Of a DNA stretch of 28,824 nucleotides, positions 8,040-15,847 are shown piece by piece. Position 1 is the first letter of the stretch. Each line of letters opens with the position of its first letter. A program made the position numbers and the translations under genes. Below the pieces are notes generated by a model. It was not told the origin of the DNA. It saw only the letters and a list, made by a program, of their open reading frames with translations, and ran no database searches. The DNA comes from JAKFWF01 sp031429105. Lineage in GTDB: Bacteria; Pseudomonadota; Alphaproteobacteria; Rhizobiales; Hyphomicrobiaceae. The stretch is from assembly GCA_031429105.1 (NCBI GenBank), contig JANOYV010000186.1:1-28824 (forward strand), in the 5' to 3' direction.

Positions 8040-9638
8040 TCACTCGTAGTAAGCGGTGCGCATTTCCTGCGCACTACCGATCGGGCAGAACTCGATGCCT
8101 TGCAATTTCTTCGAGTACGGGCCGTACCACTTGGTATTATAGATCCACAGGCCCGGTGCGTCTTCGACCACGATGCGTGTGACCTCCTCGTAGAGCTTGG
8201 CACGCTCGACCTTGTCGGTGATCGCCAGTGCCTTGTCGAGCAGGGCATCGACCTTTGGGTTTTTGTAGTGATGTGCGTTCTTGAAGGTGCCAGCGCTGGA
8301 CGAGTGGAACATCTCGCCAATCCAGTTGTGCGGATCGGCATAGTAGGTCGAGATCCAGTAGACGACGATGTCTGGTGCACCTTCCGCGGTCTTGACCTTT
8401 TCGATCACGGTCGGCCAAGGCGTGCCGATAACCTTCGACTGAATGCCAATCTTCTGGAGCCCGTTCTGGTAGAGTTGGGCCGCTTGCTCACTCTGAGCGA
8501 AGCCGGTCAGGTAGATAATGTCGAGGGGGCGATCAATCTTGACGCTGGCCTTGGCGAGGTTGGCCTTCGCCGCTTCCAGATCGTAGCTGTACCCCTTCAC
8601 GTCCTTTGGCACGCCCCACATCGTGTTTGGCAGTGGCGTCGGATTGCGTTCGACGAGCCCGCCCAGAATGTCCTTGTTAAAGCCGTCGTAGTCAAACGCC
8701 TGATTGAGCGCGCGACGGACGTTGACGTCGTTGAAGGGTGGGCGGGTGACGTTGAACTGCATCATCATCGTGCGCATAGATTCGGCCTGAAGTACCTTGG
8801 CCGTCCCCGACGCCTCAAGCTTCTTCAACTGGTCGGTCTGCAGATAACCGCCGATGCCATTGTAGTCGCCCTTGATCAGACCAAGCACACGGGTGTTTGT
8901 GTCCTTGACACCGCGGAACTCGATTTCGTCGATATATTTTTGACCCCAGCCTTTGAAGTGTCCGGGAAAGCGCGCGGCGACAAACCCAATTGCCGGATCG
9001 AACTGGGTGATCTTGTAAGCGCCGCTGCCGGCACTGTTCTTCGACAACCAAGCCTCGCCGCGATCACCATTGACCTCGTTCTTCTTGACGAGCTTCTCGT
9101 TCACGACGTGAATTTCGGGCACGACGGACAGAAAAATAGCCGATGGCTTGAGCAGTGTGAATTGCACGGTGTGGTCGTCGAGTGCCTTGCTGCCACCTGG
9201 TGCGATCATCGTCTTGAAAAGTGAAGCTGCACCCTTGCCGACACCGAGGATGCGCTCCATCGAATAGACGATGTCGGATGCTTTCATCTCGCTGTCGTCG
9301 TGAAACTTTACTGCCTTGCGCAACTTGAAAGTGTAGGTGAGCCCGTCGGTTGAGATCGTGTGGCTTTCGGCGAGCCAGGGTTCGAGCACCGCCGGGTTTT
9401 TCTGCCAGCGCATCAAGCCGTCGTAAATGTTGAGCCGGACGGCGACGCGACCGACATCGAAGGCCGCATGGGGATCAATTGTGTCGTAGTCACTCTCGTT
9501 GGCGAACACGAACCGCGTCGCCGCCTGAGCTGGCTGTGTGGCTGGAGCAAAGCCTGCGGCAAAGCCAAGCAGCGCTAAGCTCGCTAGAATTGTCCGACGT
9601 GTTTTGTGACCGATCACACTTTTGGCTATTGGATCCAC
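8040..9638 (-). CDS. ABC transporter periplasmic solute-binding protein (DppA/SBP_bac_5 family)
   Basis: A 532-residue family-5 extracytoplasmic binding protein, normal length for DppA/OppA-like receptors, which capture substrate in the periplasm. Residues 14-39 form a signal peptide (RR, a hydrophobic core, then AQA with likely cleavage before ATRF). The mature part begins with the typical SDYDTIDPHAAFDVGR and continues with YDGLMRW, LTYTFKLRKAVKFHD, and RRALNQAFDYDGFNK. The start is a GTG at 9638 preceded by AGGGAGGG (9643-9650), a strong ribosome-binding site. It is the first gene of the minus-strand operon and is transcribed divergently from the HyuA1 gene. The ligand cannot be read from sequence: family 5 binds peptides but also nickel, opines, glutathione, sugars and other small compounds. 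The linked catabolic genes suggest a nitrogenous small molecule. Confidence 0.93.
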   Translation of the reverse strand: MDPIAKSVIGHKTRRTILASLALLGFAAGFAPATQPAQAATRFVFANESDYDTIDPHAAFDVGRVAVRLNIYDGLMRWQKNPAVLEPWLAESHTISTDGLTYTFKLRKAVKFHDDSEMKASDIVYSMERILGVGKGAASLFKTMIAPGGSKALDDHTVQFTLLKPSAIFLSVVPEIHVVNEKLVKKNEVNGDRGEAWLSKNSAGSGAYKITQFDPAIGFVAARFPGHFKGWGQKYIDEIEFRGVKDTNTRVLGLIKGDYNGIGGYLQTDQLKKLEASGTAKVLQAESMRTMMMQFNVTRPPFNDVNVRRALNQAFDYDGFNKDILGGLVERNPTPLPNTMWGVPKDVKGYSYDLEAAKANLAKASVKIDRPLDIIYLTGFAQSEQAAQLYQNGLQKIGIQSKVIGTPWPTVIEKVKTAEGAPDIVVYWISTYYADPHNWIGEMFHSSSAGTFKNAHHYKNPKVDALLDKALAITDKVERAKLYEEVTRIVVEDAPGLWIYNTKWYGPYSKKLQGIEFCPIGSAQEMRTAYYE

Positions 9639-9642
9639 GCAA

Positions 9643-9650
9643 CCCTCCCT
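9643..9650 (-). promoter_or_regulatory. Ribosome-binding site of the solute-binding protein gene
   Basis: AGGGAGGG on the minus strand lies five nucleotides before the GTG at 9638. It is the strongest Shine-Dalgarno sequence of this operon and supports the non-ATG start. Confidence 0.75.
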
Positions 9651-9687
9651 GAAAACCGAAGCGATGTTTCTGGCAGTATAGCGAAAT

Positions 9688-9721
9688 CAGAATGTGCTCC
9701 GAATACCGTCAGCTCATTCTG
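9688..9721. promoter_or_regulatory. Widely spaced inverted repeat in the divergent intergenic region
   Basis: Arms CAGAATG (9688-9694) and CATTCTG (9715-9721) are perfect reverse complements separated by 20 nt. The location between two divergent operons is where a shared regulator would bind. This is a candidate only; 7-bp arms can arise by chance. Confidence 0.3.
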
Positions 9722-9812
9722 TTGAACCACATTGTTACTGAAACAAATGGCTCCTGCAACTCTAGCGAATGACCAATGTCTGCCAACTGTGCCACATAAT
9801 CGGGCGGGTCGT

Positions 9813-9827
9813 TGCGCTATTAGCGCA
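9813..9827. promoter_or_regulatory. Candidate operator dyad upstream of the HyuA1 gene
   Basis: TGCGCT-ATT-AGCGCA is a perfect 6-bp inverted repeat with a 3-nt centre, about 104 nt upstream of the HyuA1 start and 175 nt upstream of the binding-protein start. The compact form resembles binding sites of dimeric helix-turn-helix regulators of the GntR or LacI/TetR kind. No regulator gene lies in the window to match it with. Confidence 0.4.
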
Positions 9828-9930
9828 TGGGTGATGTTGGTTCCGCCATTAGATCGAATGCTTGCTCAAGGGGCGGTCGCGGCTACAATCGCTTGGCCAA
9901 GTGTCGGTTGAATCGAGCGGAATTTTCAAC

Positions 9931-11991
9931 ATGGGTCGATATTCTCTGGGGCTCGATATCGGCGGTACGTTCACCGACGTGGTGATGGCGGATCGCGAGA
10001 CTGGCAAGCTGTGGACGACGAAAACGCCGTCGACGCCAGCTGATCCATCGCAAAGTTTTTTTCACGGCATCAGCCAGATCATGGATCTCGCCAAGGTCGA
10101 TCCAACTGGCGTGGCGGCCGTCTTGCACGGTTCAACCATCGCAACCAACGCTGTGCTCGAGGGCAAGGGTGCGCGCACCGGCATGATCACCACGGCCGGT
10201 TTCAAGTACGTCCTTGAGATTGCCCGTCACGAAATCCCACGGAAAGAAAACCTGTTCGGTTGGATCAAGCCGAAGCGGCCGATTGCCCCCCGTTACATCA
10301 TGGAGGTCACTGAGCGTATCAACCTCGATGGGACGATCGAAACGGTGCTTGATGAAGAAAGCTGCCGACTTGCTGCGCGTCGCCTTAAGGCACTTGGTGT
10401 CGAAGCGATCGCCATCATTCTTCTGCATTCGTATGCAAATCCAGCGCACGAGCGGCGCGTGGCCGCGATTGTGGCCGATGAATATCCGGGGGCCGAGGTT
10501 TCGCTGTCGTCGACGGTGCTACCGGTGTTTCGCGAATACGAGCGCGCGATGGCAACGGCACTCAATGCCTATGTGCAGCGCCTCGTGGCTGGCTATGTGG
10601 GAAAGCTGGAAGCGGGGCTCAGGCAGCGCGACATTGCAGCGCCCCTGTTGATCATGCGCTCCAATGGCGGCGTGTTTGGGCCAGCTGAAGCGTCACGCCG
10701 TGCAATCGACATGGCACTTTCCGGCCCGGCGGCGGGAGTGATCGGAGCAGGCTACGTCGCTGCTAGCGCTGGCTTCGATAGTGCGATCTGCATCGATATC
10801 GGCGGCACCAGCGCCGATGTCAGTGTGATCCGGAAAGGGCGCGCGCAATCGACGACTGAGGGCGAGATCGGTCCCTTTCCGCTCAGCCTGCCAATCATCG
10901 ACATTCATACCGTCGGTGCTGGCGGCGGCTCAATCGCGCGGGTGACGGCGACCGGTAGCCTCGTCGTCGGTCCACAGAGTGCCGGCGCCGATCCGGGGCC
11001 AGCCTGCTATGGCCGGGGTGGCCTGCTTCCAACCGTAACCGATGCCAATCTAGTCCTCGGGCGCGTGCCATCGCATCTTCTCGATGGCCAGATGTCGATT
11101 GATCACGAACGGGCGGAATCAGCCATTCTAGAACACGTCGCGCGCCCGCTCGGCATGTCGGTCACGGCGGCGGCGGAGGGGATCATCCGTATCGTCAATG
11201 CCAACATGACCGGCGCGCTGCGGGTCGTCTCTGTCGAGAAGGGCTACAATCCACGGGAATTCACGCTGGTCGCATTCGGCGGCGCAGGGCCATTACATGC
11301 CGCAGCACTTGCCGACGAGTTGGGCTGCGAAACTGTGCTGCTGCCCCGTTACCCTGGGCTGTTGTGCGCCTTGGGACTGCTGGTCAGCGATGTCCAGTAC
11401 GACTACGCCCGCACCATCTTACAACGCGCGCCGCACTTCGATCTGGCCGTTATGGCAGCAGCCTGGAGCGAGCTCGAAGCGCAGGCCGACACGGATCTGG
11501 CGCGAGAAGGCATCGCCGTCGATTGCCGCCGCTTCGTGCGCCAGGCTGACGTGCGCTATGCCAAGCAGGGATTCGAGTTGACGCTCGAAGTGCCGTCGGC
11601 GGAAGTCACGCCCGCGACAGTTGATGCAATCGTTGAAGCCTTTCACGCTATGCACGAGCGGCTCTACACCTTTGCCGATCGGGTCTCGCCGGTTGAGATC
11701 GTCAACGTGCGGGTGCGAGCCGTCGGCATCATGGACAAGGTCGAGCTTGCCGAGATCGAAAGTGCGAAAGGGTCGCTGCCGGTCGCAGCCAGCCACCGGA
11801 CGATTCATACCGGTGACACGCAACACGACATGGCGCCTGTCTACCGCCGTGAGACGCTGAAGGCCGGACATCGTATCACCGGTCCCGCGATCGTCGATCA
11901 GCTCGACACCACGACCCTGATTCCGCCCGGCTATGCCGGCGAGGTCGACAAGTTCGGCAACATCGTGCTGCGGCGGACGGATCGGTCATGA
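9931..11991 (+). CDS. hyuA: Hydantoinase/oxoprolinase subunit A (HyuA1)
   Basis: A 686-residue ATP-binding subunit of the hydantoinase/oxoprolinase superfamily, normal length for HyuA. The N-terminal Hydant_A_N domain opens with LGLDIGGTFTDVV (D9-D16, the phosphate-binding motif of the actin/ASKHA fold). The second half repeats the motif as CIDIGGTSADVSV, followed by GAGGGSIARV, GPQSAGADPGPACYGRGG and FGGAGPLHAAALADELG. Such subunits phosphorylate the amide or ketone oxygen of the substrate while the B subunit completes hydrolysis or carboxylation. ATG 9931 is chosen because the ASKHA motif starts just after it; the frame remains open for 23 unconserved codons upstream. It is the first gene of the right operon, and its TGA overlaps the start of HyuB1 (ATGA), implying a stoichiometric A-B complex. 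Substrate unknown: hydantoin, N-methylhydantoin, 5-oxoproline, lactam or ketone. Confidence 0.93.
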   Translation: MGRYSLGLDIGGTFTDVVMADRETGKLWTTKTPSTPADPSQSFFHGISQIMDLAKVDPTGVAAVLHGSTIATNAVLEGKGARTGMITTAGFKYVLEIARHEIPRKENLFGWIKPKRPIAPRYIMEVTERINLDGTIETVLDEESCRLAARRLKALGVEAIAIILLHSYANPAHERRVAAIVADEYPGAEVSLSSTVLPVFREYERAMATALNAYVQRLVAGYVGKLEAGLRQRDIAAPLLIMRSNGGVFGPAEASRRAIDMALSGPAAGVIGAGYVAASAGFDSAICIDIGGTSADVSVIRKGRAQSTTEGEIGPFPLSLPIIDIHTVGAGGGSIARVTATGSLVVGPQSAGADPGPACYGRGGLLPTVTDANLVLGRVPSHLLDGQMSIDHERAESAILEHVARPLGMSVTAAAEGIIRIVNANMTGALRVVSVEKGYNPREFTLVAFGGAGPLHAAALADELGCETVLLPRYPGLLCALGLLVSDVQYDYARTILQRAPHFDLAVMAAAWSELEAQADTDLAREGIAVDCRRFVRQADVRYAKQGFELTLEVPSAEVTPATVDAIVEAFHAMHERLYTFADRVSPVEIVNVRVRAVGIMDKVELAEIESAKGSLPVAASHRTIHTGDTQHDMAPVYRRETLKAGHRITGPAIVDQLDTTTLIPPGYAGEVDKFGNIVLRRTDRS

Positions 11992-13799
11992 GCGCAACCA
12001 AACCAGTAGACGCAATCACGCTCGAACTCATCAAGGGGGCTGTGCAATCGGCTCGCCGCGAGATGGAAGCGCTCATCGATCGGACCTCGATGAGCCCGTT
12101 TATTCGGGAGAAGAAGGATTACTTCACTGCGATCTTCGACGCAGATGGCCAGCTCGTGGTATCCACCGCACTGACGCTCGCGGCTGGCAACTTGATCGAT
12201 TGCGTGTTCGAACGCTATCCGGTGGCAACGATGCAGCCGGGCGACCTCTATATTTACAACGATAGCTACGGCTCCAAGGGTGCCGTCAGCCACAACAACG
12301 ATATGGTATTCATCCAGCCGATCTATGCCGAGGAACGGCTGATCGGCTTTACCGAAGCGTGGGGGCATCTGTGGGACATCGGCGGCATGGTGCCAGGCTC
12401 GATCTCGCCTGCGGCAACTGATGTGTTCCAGGAAGGCATCGTCATTCCGCCGACGCGCGTGCTGCGCAACGGCATCTGGAACGATGATCTGATCGCTATG
12501 TTCATGCGCAATACGCGCTTCCCGACGATGGTAAAGGGCGACTTTTCGGCATTGACTGCGGCCGTTCAACTCGGTCGCCGCCGCATGGAGGAGATCGCAG
12601 GCGAATTCGGCGCTAGCGTTATCGAAGCGGCTTTCTCAGCGATCATCGACGAGACCGAAAGAGCGACGCGCATCGCGATCGCCGAGAACATACCGGATGG
12701 TCGTTTCTCGTTCCGCGATTGGATCGATGGCGATTGTGTCACTGAAAATAGTTATTCGGTTGCGCTTACGATGGACAAGCATGATGGTGTGCTTGATTTC
12801 GATTTCACCGCCACCGACGACCAAGCCAAGGGCGCCATCAACTTCATCATGGACCCGGCGGTGCCGAAAGGTATTCTGGGCCTTTACTTAACCTCGCGCG
12901 AGGCGGGCATCCTGCCGAATGCTGGGTTTCGCCGCGCCATGGGCAAGGTGGCAATCAGGCCGGGCTCGCTGTTGGCGCCGCGCGAGCCAGCACCGCTCGG
13001 CATGCGCTCGCACACGGTGCTGCGGGTGAATTCGGCGATCTTCGCTAGCCTCGCCAAGGCCACCGGTGGCGATGCTGCGGCGGCTTCGGCGGTCTACGTG
13101 CTCTATTATTTGCGGAGCCTTCACAAGCAGAGCGGCAGGCTCGACCTTTGCATTGAAGGGCTGGCGGTCGGCTTCGGCGCACGGCCGTTCGGCGATGGTA
13201 TCGACGCCGTCTACTACGTGGCGCAGAAGAACTACCCGGTCGAGTTCGCCGAAATGGAGTTTGGTGTCCAGATTGAAGGCTACGGGATGCACTGTGATTC
13301 AGGGGGGCCGGGCCGTTGGCGCGGCGGCCTCGGCATCACGCGCGACCTGCGCATCATCGCCGATGAAGCCGTGATCGGCATCCGCATGGACAATATTCGC
13401 TATCCGACCTTCGGCGTTGCCGGTGGCATGGCTGGGCGTCCGGGGCGCGTCATCGTCAACCCAGGTCGAGCCGACGAGCGGTTGCTCAAGCCGTTGTCAG
13501 AAGGCAATGTGCTGAAGAGGGGCGACGTGGTGCGGATTATGACGCCCGGAGGCGGCGGCTGGGGCTCGCCGCTGGAGCGGCCGGCCGAGCAGGTGCGCGA
13601 CGACGTTCTTGATGGTTTCATTTCGGCTGAGAGCGCGCGTGTTGACTATGGCGTGGCGCTAACTGCGAACATGATCGACATCGACGTACCGGCGACATCA
13701 GCCTTGCGCGCCGAATTAGGCAAGACCAAGCGCGGCATGTTCCACCGCCACGGCTACTTCGACGACGACGAGCTTCCAGCGCACAAGAGGATCGGATGA
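11988..13799 (+). CDS. hyuB: Hydantoinase/oxoprolinase subunit B (HyuB1)
   Basis: A 603-residue HyuB-type catalytic subunit. It starts with DAITLELIKGAVQSARREME, typical of the family, and contains WDIGGMVPGSISPAATDVFQ, EGIVIPPTRV, GSLLAPREPAPLGMRS, CDSGGPGRWRGGLGITRDL and MTPGGGGWGSPLER. The region usually reading NDPYxGGTHLPD is altered to NDSYGSKGAVSHNND, yet the H-x2-D-x21-H spacing (H102, D105, H127) is kept. From memory of acetone carboxylase, these residues correspond to the metal ligands of the equivalent subunit. The start overlaps HyuA1 by 4 nt and the stop overlaps HyuA2 by 4 nt. The altered motif suggests a different substrate from HyuB2, which has the standard sequence. Confidence 0.92.
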   Translation: MSATKPVDAITLELIKGAVQSARREMEALIDRTSMSPFIREKKDYFTAIFDADGQLVVSTALTLAAGNLIDCVFERYPVATMQPGDLYIYNDSYGSKGAVSHNNDMVFIQPIYAEERLIGFTEAWGHLWDIGGMVPGSISPAATDVFQEGIVIPPTRVLRNGIWNDDLIAMFMRNTRFPTMVKGDFSALTAAVQLGRRRMEEIAGEFGASVIEAAFSAIIDETERATRIAIAENIPDGRFSFRDWIDGDCVTENSYSVALTMDKHDGVLDFDFTATDDQAKGAINFIMDPAVPKGILGLYLTSREAGILPNAGFRRAMGKVAIRPGSLLAPREPAPLGMRSHTVLRVNSAIFASLAKATGGDAAAASAVYVLYYLRSLHKQSGRLDLCIEGLAVGFGARPFGDGIDAVYYVAQKNYPVEFAEMEFGVQIEGYGMHCDSGGPGRWRGGLGITRDLRIIADEAVIGIRMDNIRYPTFGVAGGMAGRPGRVIVNPGRADERLLKPLSEGNVLKRGDVVRIMTPGGGGWGSPLERPAEQVRDDVLDGFISAESARVDYGVALTANMIDIDVPATSALRAELGKTKRGMFHRHGYFDDDELPAHKRIG

Positions 13800-15847
13800 C
13801 GGCGGGAATTCGGGTTGGTGTCGATATTGGTGGCACCTTTACCGACGTGGTGGTGCGCAGGCCTGGGTGCGCTGCCCAGATCTTGAAAATCCCAACCACG
13901 CGTGGTGATCCCAGCATGGCGGTGTTGCATGCCGTCGAGCAACTGCGCAAATCATGGGATATCGATGCGCAGGCGATCAATAGTTTCCTGCACGGCACGA
14001 CGGTCGCGACCAACGCCGTACTCGAACGCAAAGGCGCCCGCGTCGGGCTATTATCCACTGCCGGTTTTTCCGACGTCATCGAAATCGGCCGCCAGATGCG
14101 GCACAAGATGTACGACCTGTCTCTCGATCCGGAGACGCCGGTGTTCCTCGCGCCCGGCCGGTTCCGCCGGGACGTTGTGGAGCGTATCGGCCCACAGGGC
14201 GAGGTCTTGCAGCCGCTCGACGATGCCAGTGTCGCGCGCGCTGTCGACGAACTGGCAGCTGCCGGCTGCGAAGCCATTGCGATCTCACTGCTATTCTCGT
14301 TCCTCAACGATACACACGAGAAACGCGCGCGCGAGATCGTACTCTCGCGCCACCCGCAGTTGTTGGTGTCGATCTCTTCGGAGGTCGATCCAGCGTTCCG
14401 CGAGTACGAGCGCACCGTCGTCACCGCTTTCGATGCCTACATCAAGCCAGTGGTCGATACCTATCTCGGAAACCTGGAAGCGGGTCTCGCCAAGGCTGGT
14501 GTCACCGCGCCGCTGCAGATCATGCAGTCGCGGGGCGGCGTGGCTGGCGCCGGCACCGCCCGGATGAGACCTGTTAGGCTGTTCCTATCGGGGCCAGCGG
14601 CGGGCGTCATCGGTGGGCGAATGGCAGCCGAGAACTCCGGCTTCGCCGACGTTATCACCGTCGACGTTGGCGGCACGTCGAGCGATATCGCGCTGATCGA
14701 GGGCGGCCGACCAGCACTCAAATCAGAGGGTACGATCGAAGGATACCCGGTGCGCGTCGCAATGGTTGACGTCAATACCATCGGCTCGGGTGGCGGCTCG
14801 GTCGCCTGGATCGACAAGGGTGGAGGACTGCGTGTTGGTCCAGAGTCCGCGGGCTCTGAGCCGGGGCCAGCCTGCTACGGCCGTGGCGGCAGCAGGGCGA
14901 CCGTCACCGACGCTTCGGTAGTGCTCGGCTATATCAATCCATCGTCGTTCGCGAGCGGCGCGATCAAACTGTCGCGAGATCTTGCCCATAGGGCGATTGA
15001 GGAAACCATCGCCAAGCCGCTCGGGCTATCGATCGATGCGGCGGCGCTCGGCATTCACCGCGTCGTAAATGCGCAAATGGCGGAAGGCATTCGGCTGGTG
15101 TCGATCCGCCAGGGGCATGACCCGCGCCGCTTTGCCCTGCTGCCACTCGGCGGAGCCGGTCCGCTGCACGGCTGTCCGCTGGCCGAAGATTTGGGGATCA
15201 CCCGCATCATCGTCTCGCGCCATCCCGGCGTGCTGTCGGCGGCAGGATTACTCGCCGCGCCAATCGAGCACGAAGCCTCAGCCGCCTTTCCACAGCAACT
15301 CGCCAAGGCCAACCAGGCCGCGATCAACCGGACACTGGCGATTCTCGATGAGCGCTGCAACGGCTTGATGCGGCTGGAGAAGGCATTGACCGATGAACGC
15401 CTGGTCCGCCACTTCGCCGATGTCTGCTACATCGGCCAAGCCTATAACCTGGAAGTCGCGATCGACATGGAGCAGGCCGGCGCACTCGATCGCCTGCTCA
15501 CCGATTTCTATATCGCGCACGATCGCGTTTACGGCTATGCGCCCAAGGTGCCGGTGAAGATCGTCAATTTGCGTGCGGTGCATTCGGTGGCAGGCCTAGT
15601 CGGGCTTGACGATGCCGTTTGGGCCCCATCGGGCGGCAATCCGGTCAAGCGACAAGAGAAGATCCTGGTCGCCGGTGGTGATGCGATGTTGGCCACCATA
15701 TACGATCGTTCAGCGATGCCAGAAGGCTTCGAACTCGCTGGACCAGCCATTGTCGAGCAAGCCGATACCACGACGCTTGTTTCTCCCGGCTGGCGCGGTC
15801 GCATTGACGCTGCGGGCTCGCTGATCCTCGAAAAGGGGCATGCATGA
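13796..15847 (+). CDS. hyuA: Hydantoinase/oxoprolinase subunit A (HyuA2)
   Basis: A 683-residue HyuA paralogue, clearly related to HyuA1 but diverged throughout. The N-terminal motif is VGVDIGGTFTDVV (D10-D17), then HGTTVATNAVLERKGARVG; the second ATPase half has VDVGGTSSDIALI, GSGGGSVAWI, GPESAGSEPGPACYGRGG and LGGAGPLHGCPLAEDLG. The C-terminal domain ends with the usual GPAIVEQADTTTLVSPGW segment. ATG 13796 overlaps the HyuB1 stop and the TGA at 15845-15847 overlaps the HyuB2 start, so four genes A1-B1-A2-B2 are translationally chained. This may mean two separate enzymes acting in sequence, or one hetero-oligomer of four subunits as in acetophenone carboxylase, which also uses several Hyu-type subunits. 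Confidence 0.93.
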   Translation: MTAGIRVGVDIGGTFTDVVVRRPGCAAQILKIPTTRGDPSMAVLHAVEQLRKSWDIDAQAINSFLHGTTVATNAVLERKGARVGLLSTAGFSDVIEIGRQMRHKMYDLSLDPETPVFLAPGRFRRDVVERIGPQGEVLQPLDDASVARAVDELAAAGCEAIAISLLFSFLNDTHEKRAREIVLSRHPQLLVSISSEVDPAFREYERTVVTAFDAYIKPVVDTYLGNLEAGLAKAGVTAPLQIMQSRGGVAGAGTARMRPVRLFLSGPAAGVIGGRMAAENSGFADVITVDVGGTSSDIALIEGGRPALKSEGTIEGYPVRVAMVDVNTIGSGGGSVAWIDKGGGLRVGPESAGSEPGPACYGRGGSRATVTDASVVLGYINPSSFASGAIKLSRDLAHRAIEETIAKPLGLSIDAAALGIHRVVNAQMAEGIRLVSIRQGHDPRRFALLPLGGAGPLHGCPLAEDLGITRIIVSRHPGVLSAAGLLAAPIEHEASAAFPQQLAKANQAAINRTLAILDERCNGLMRLEKALTDERLVRHFADVCYIGQAYNLEVAIDMEQAGALDRLLTDFYIAHDRVYGYAPKVPVKIVNLRAVHSVAGLVGLDDAVWAPSGGNPVKRQEKILVAGGDAMLATIYDRSAMPEGFELAGPAIVEQADTTTLVSPGWRGRIDAAGSLILEKGHA

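Noticed and set aside
7950..9224. 424-codon open frame on the + strand
   Set aside because: It is antisense to the solute-binding protein gene, shows no domain, and arises from the GC-rich codon pattern of the real gene.
13618..14424. 268-codon open frame on the - strand
   Set aside because: It is antisense to the HyuB1/HyuA2 junction, with low-complexity Arg/Ser composition typical of a shadow frame.
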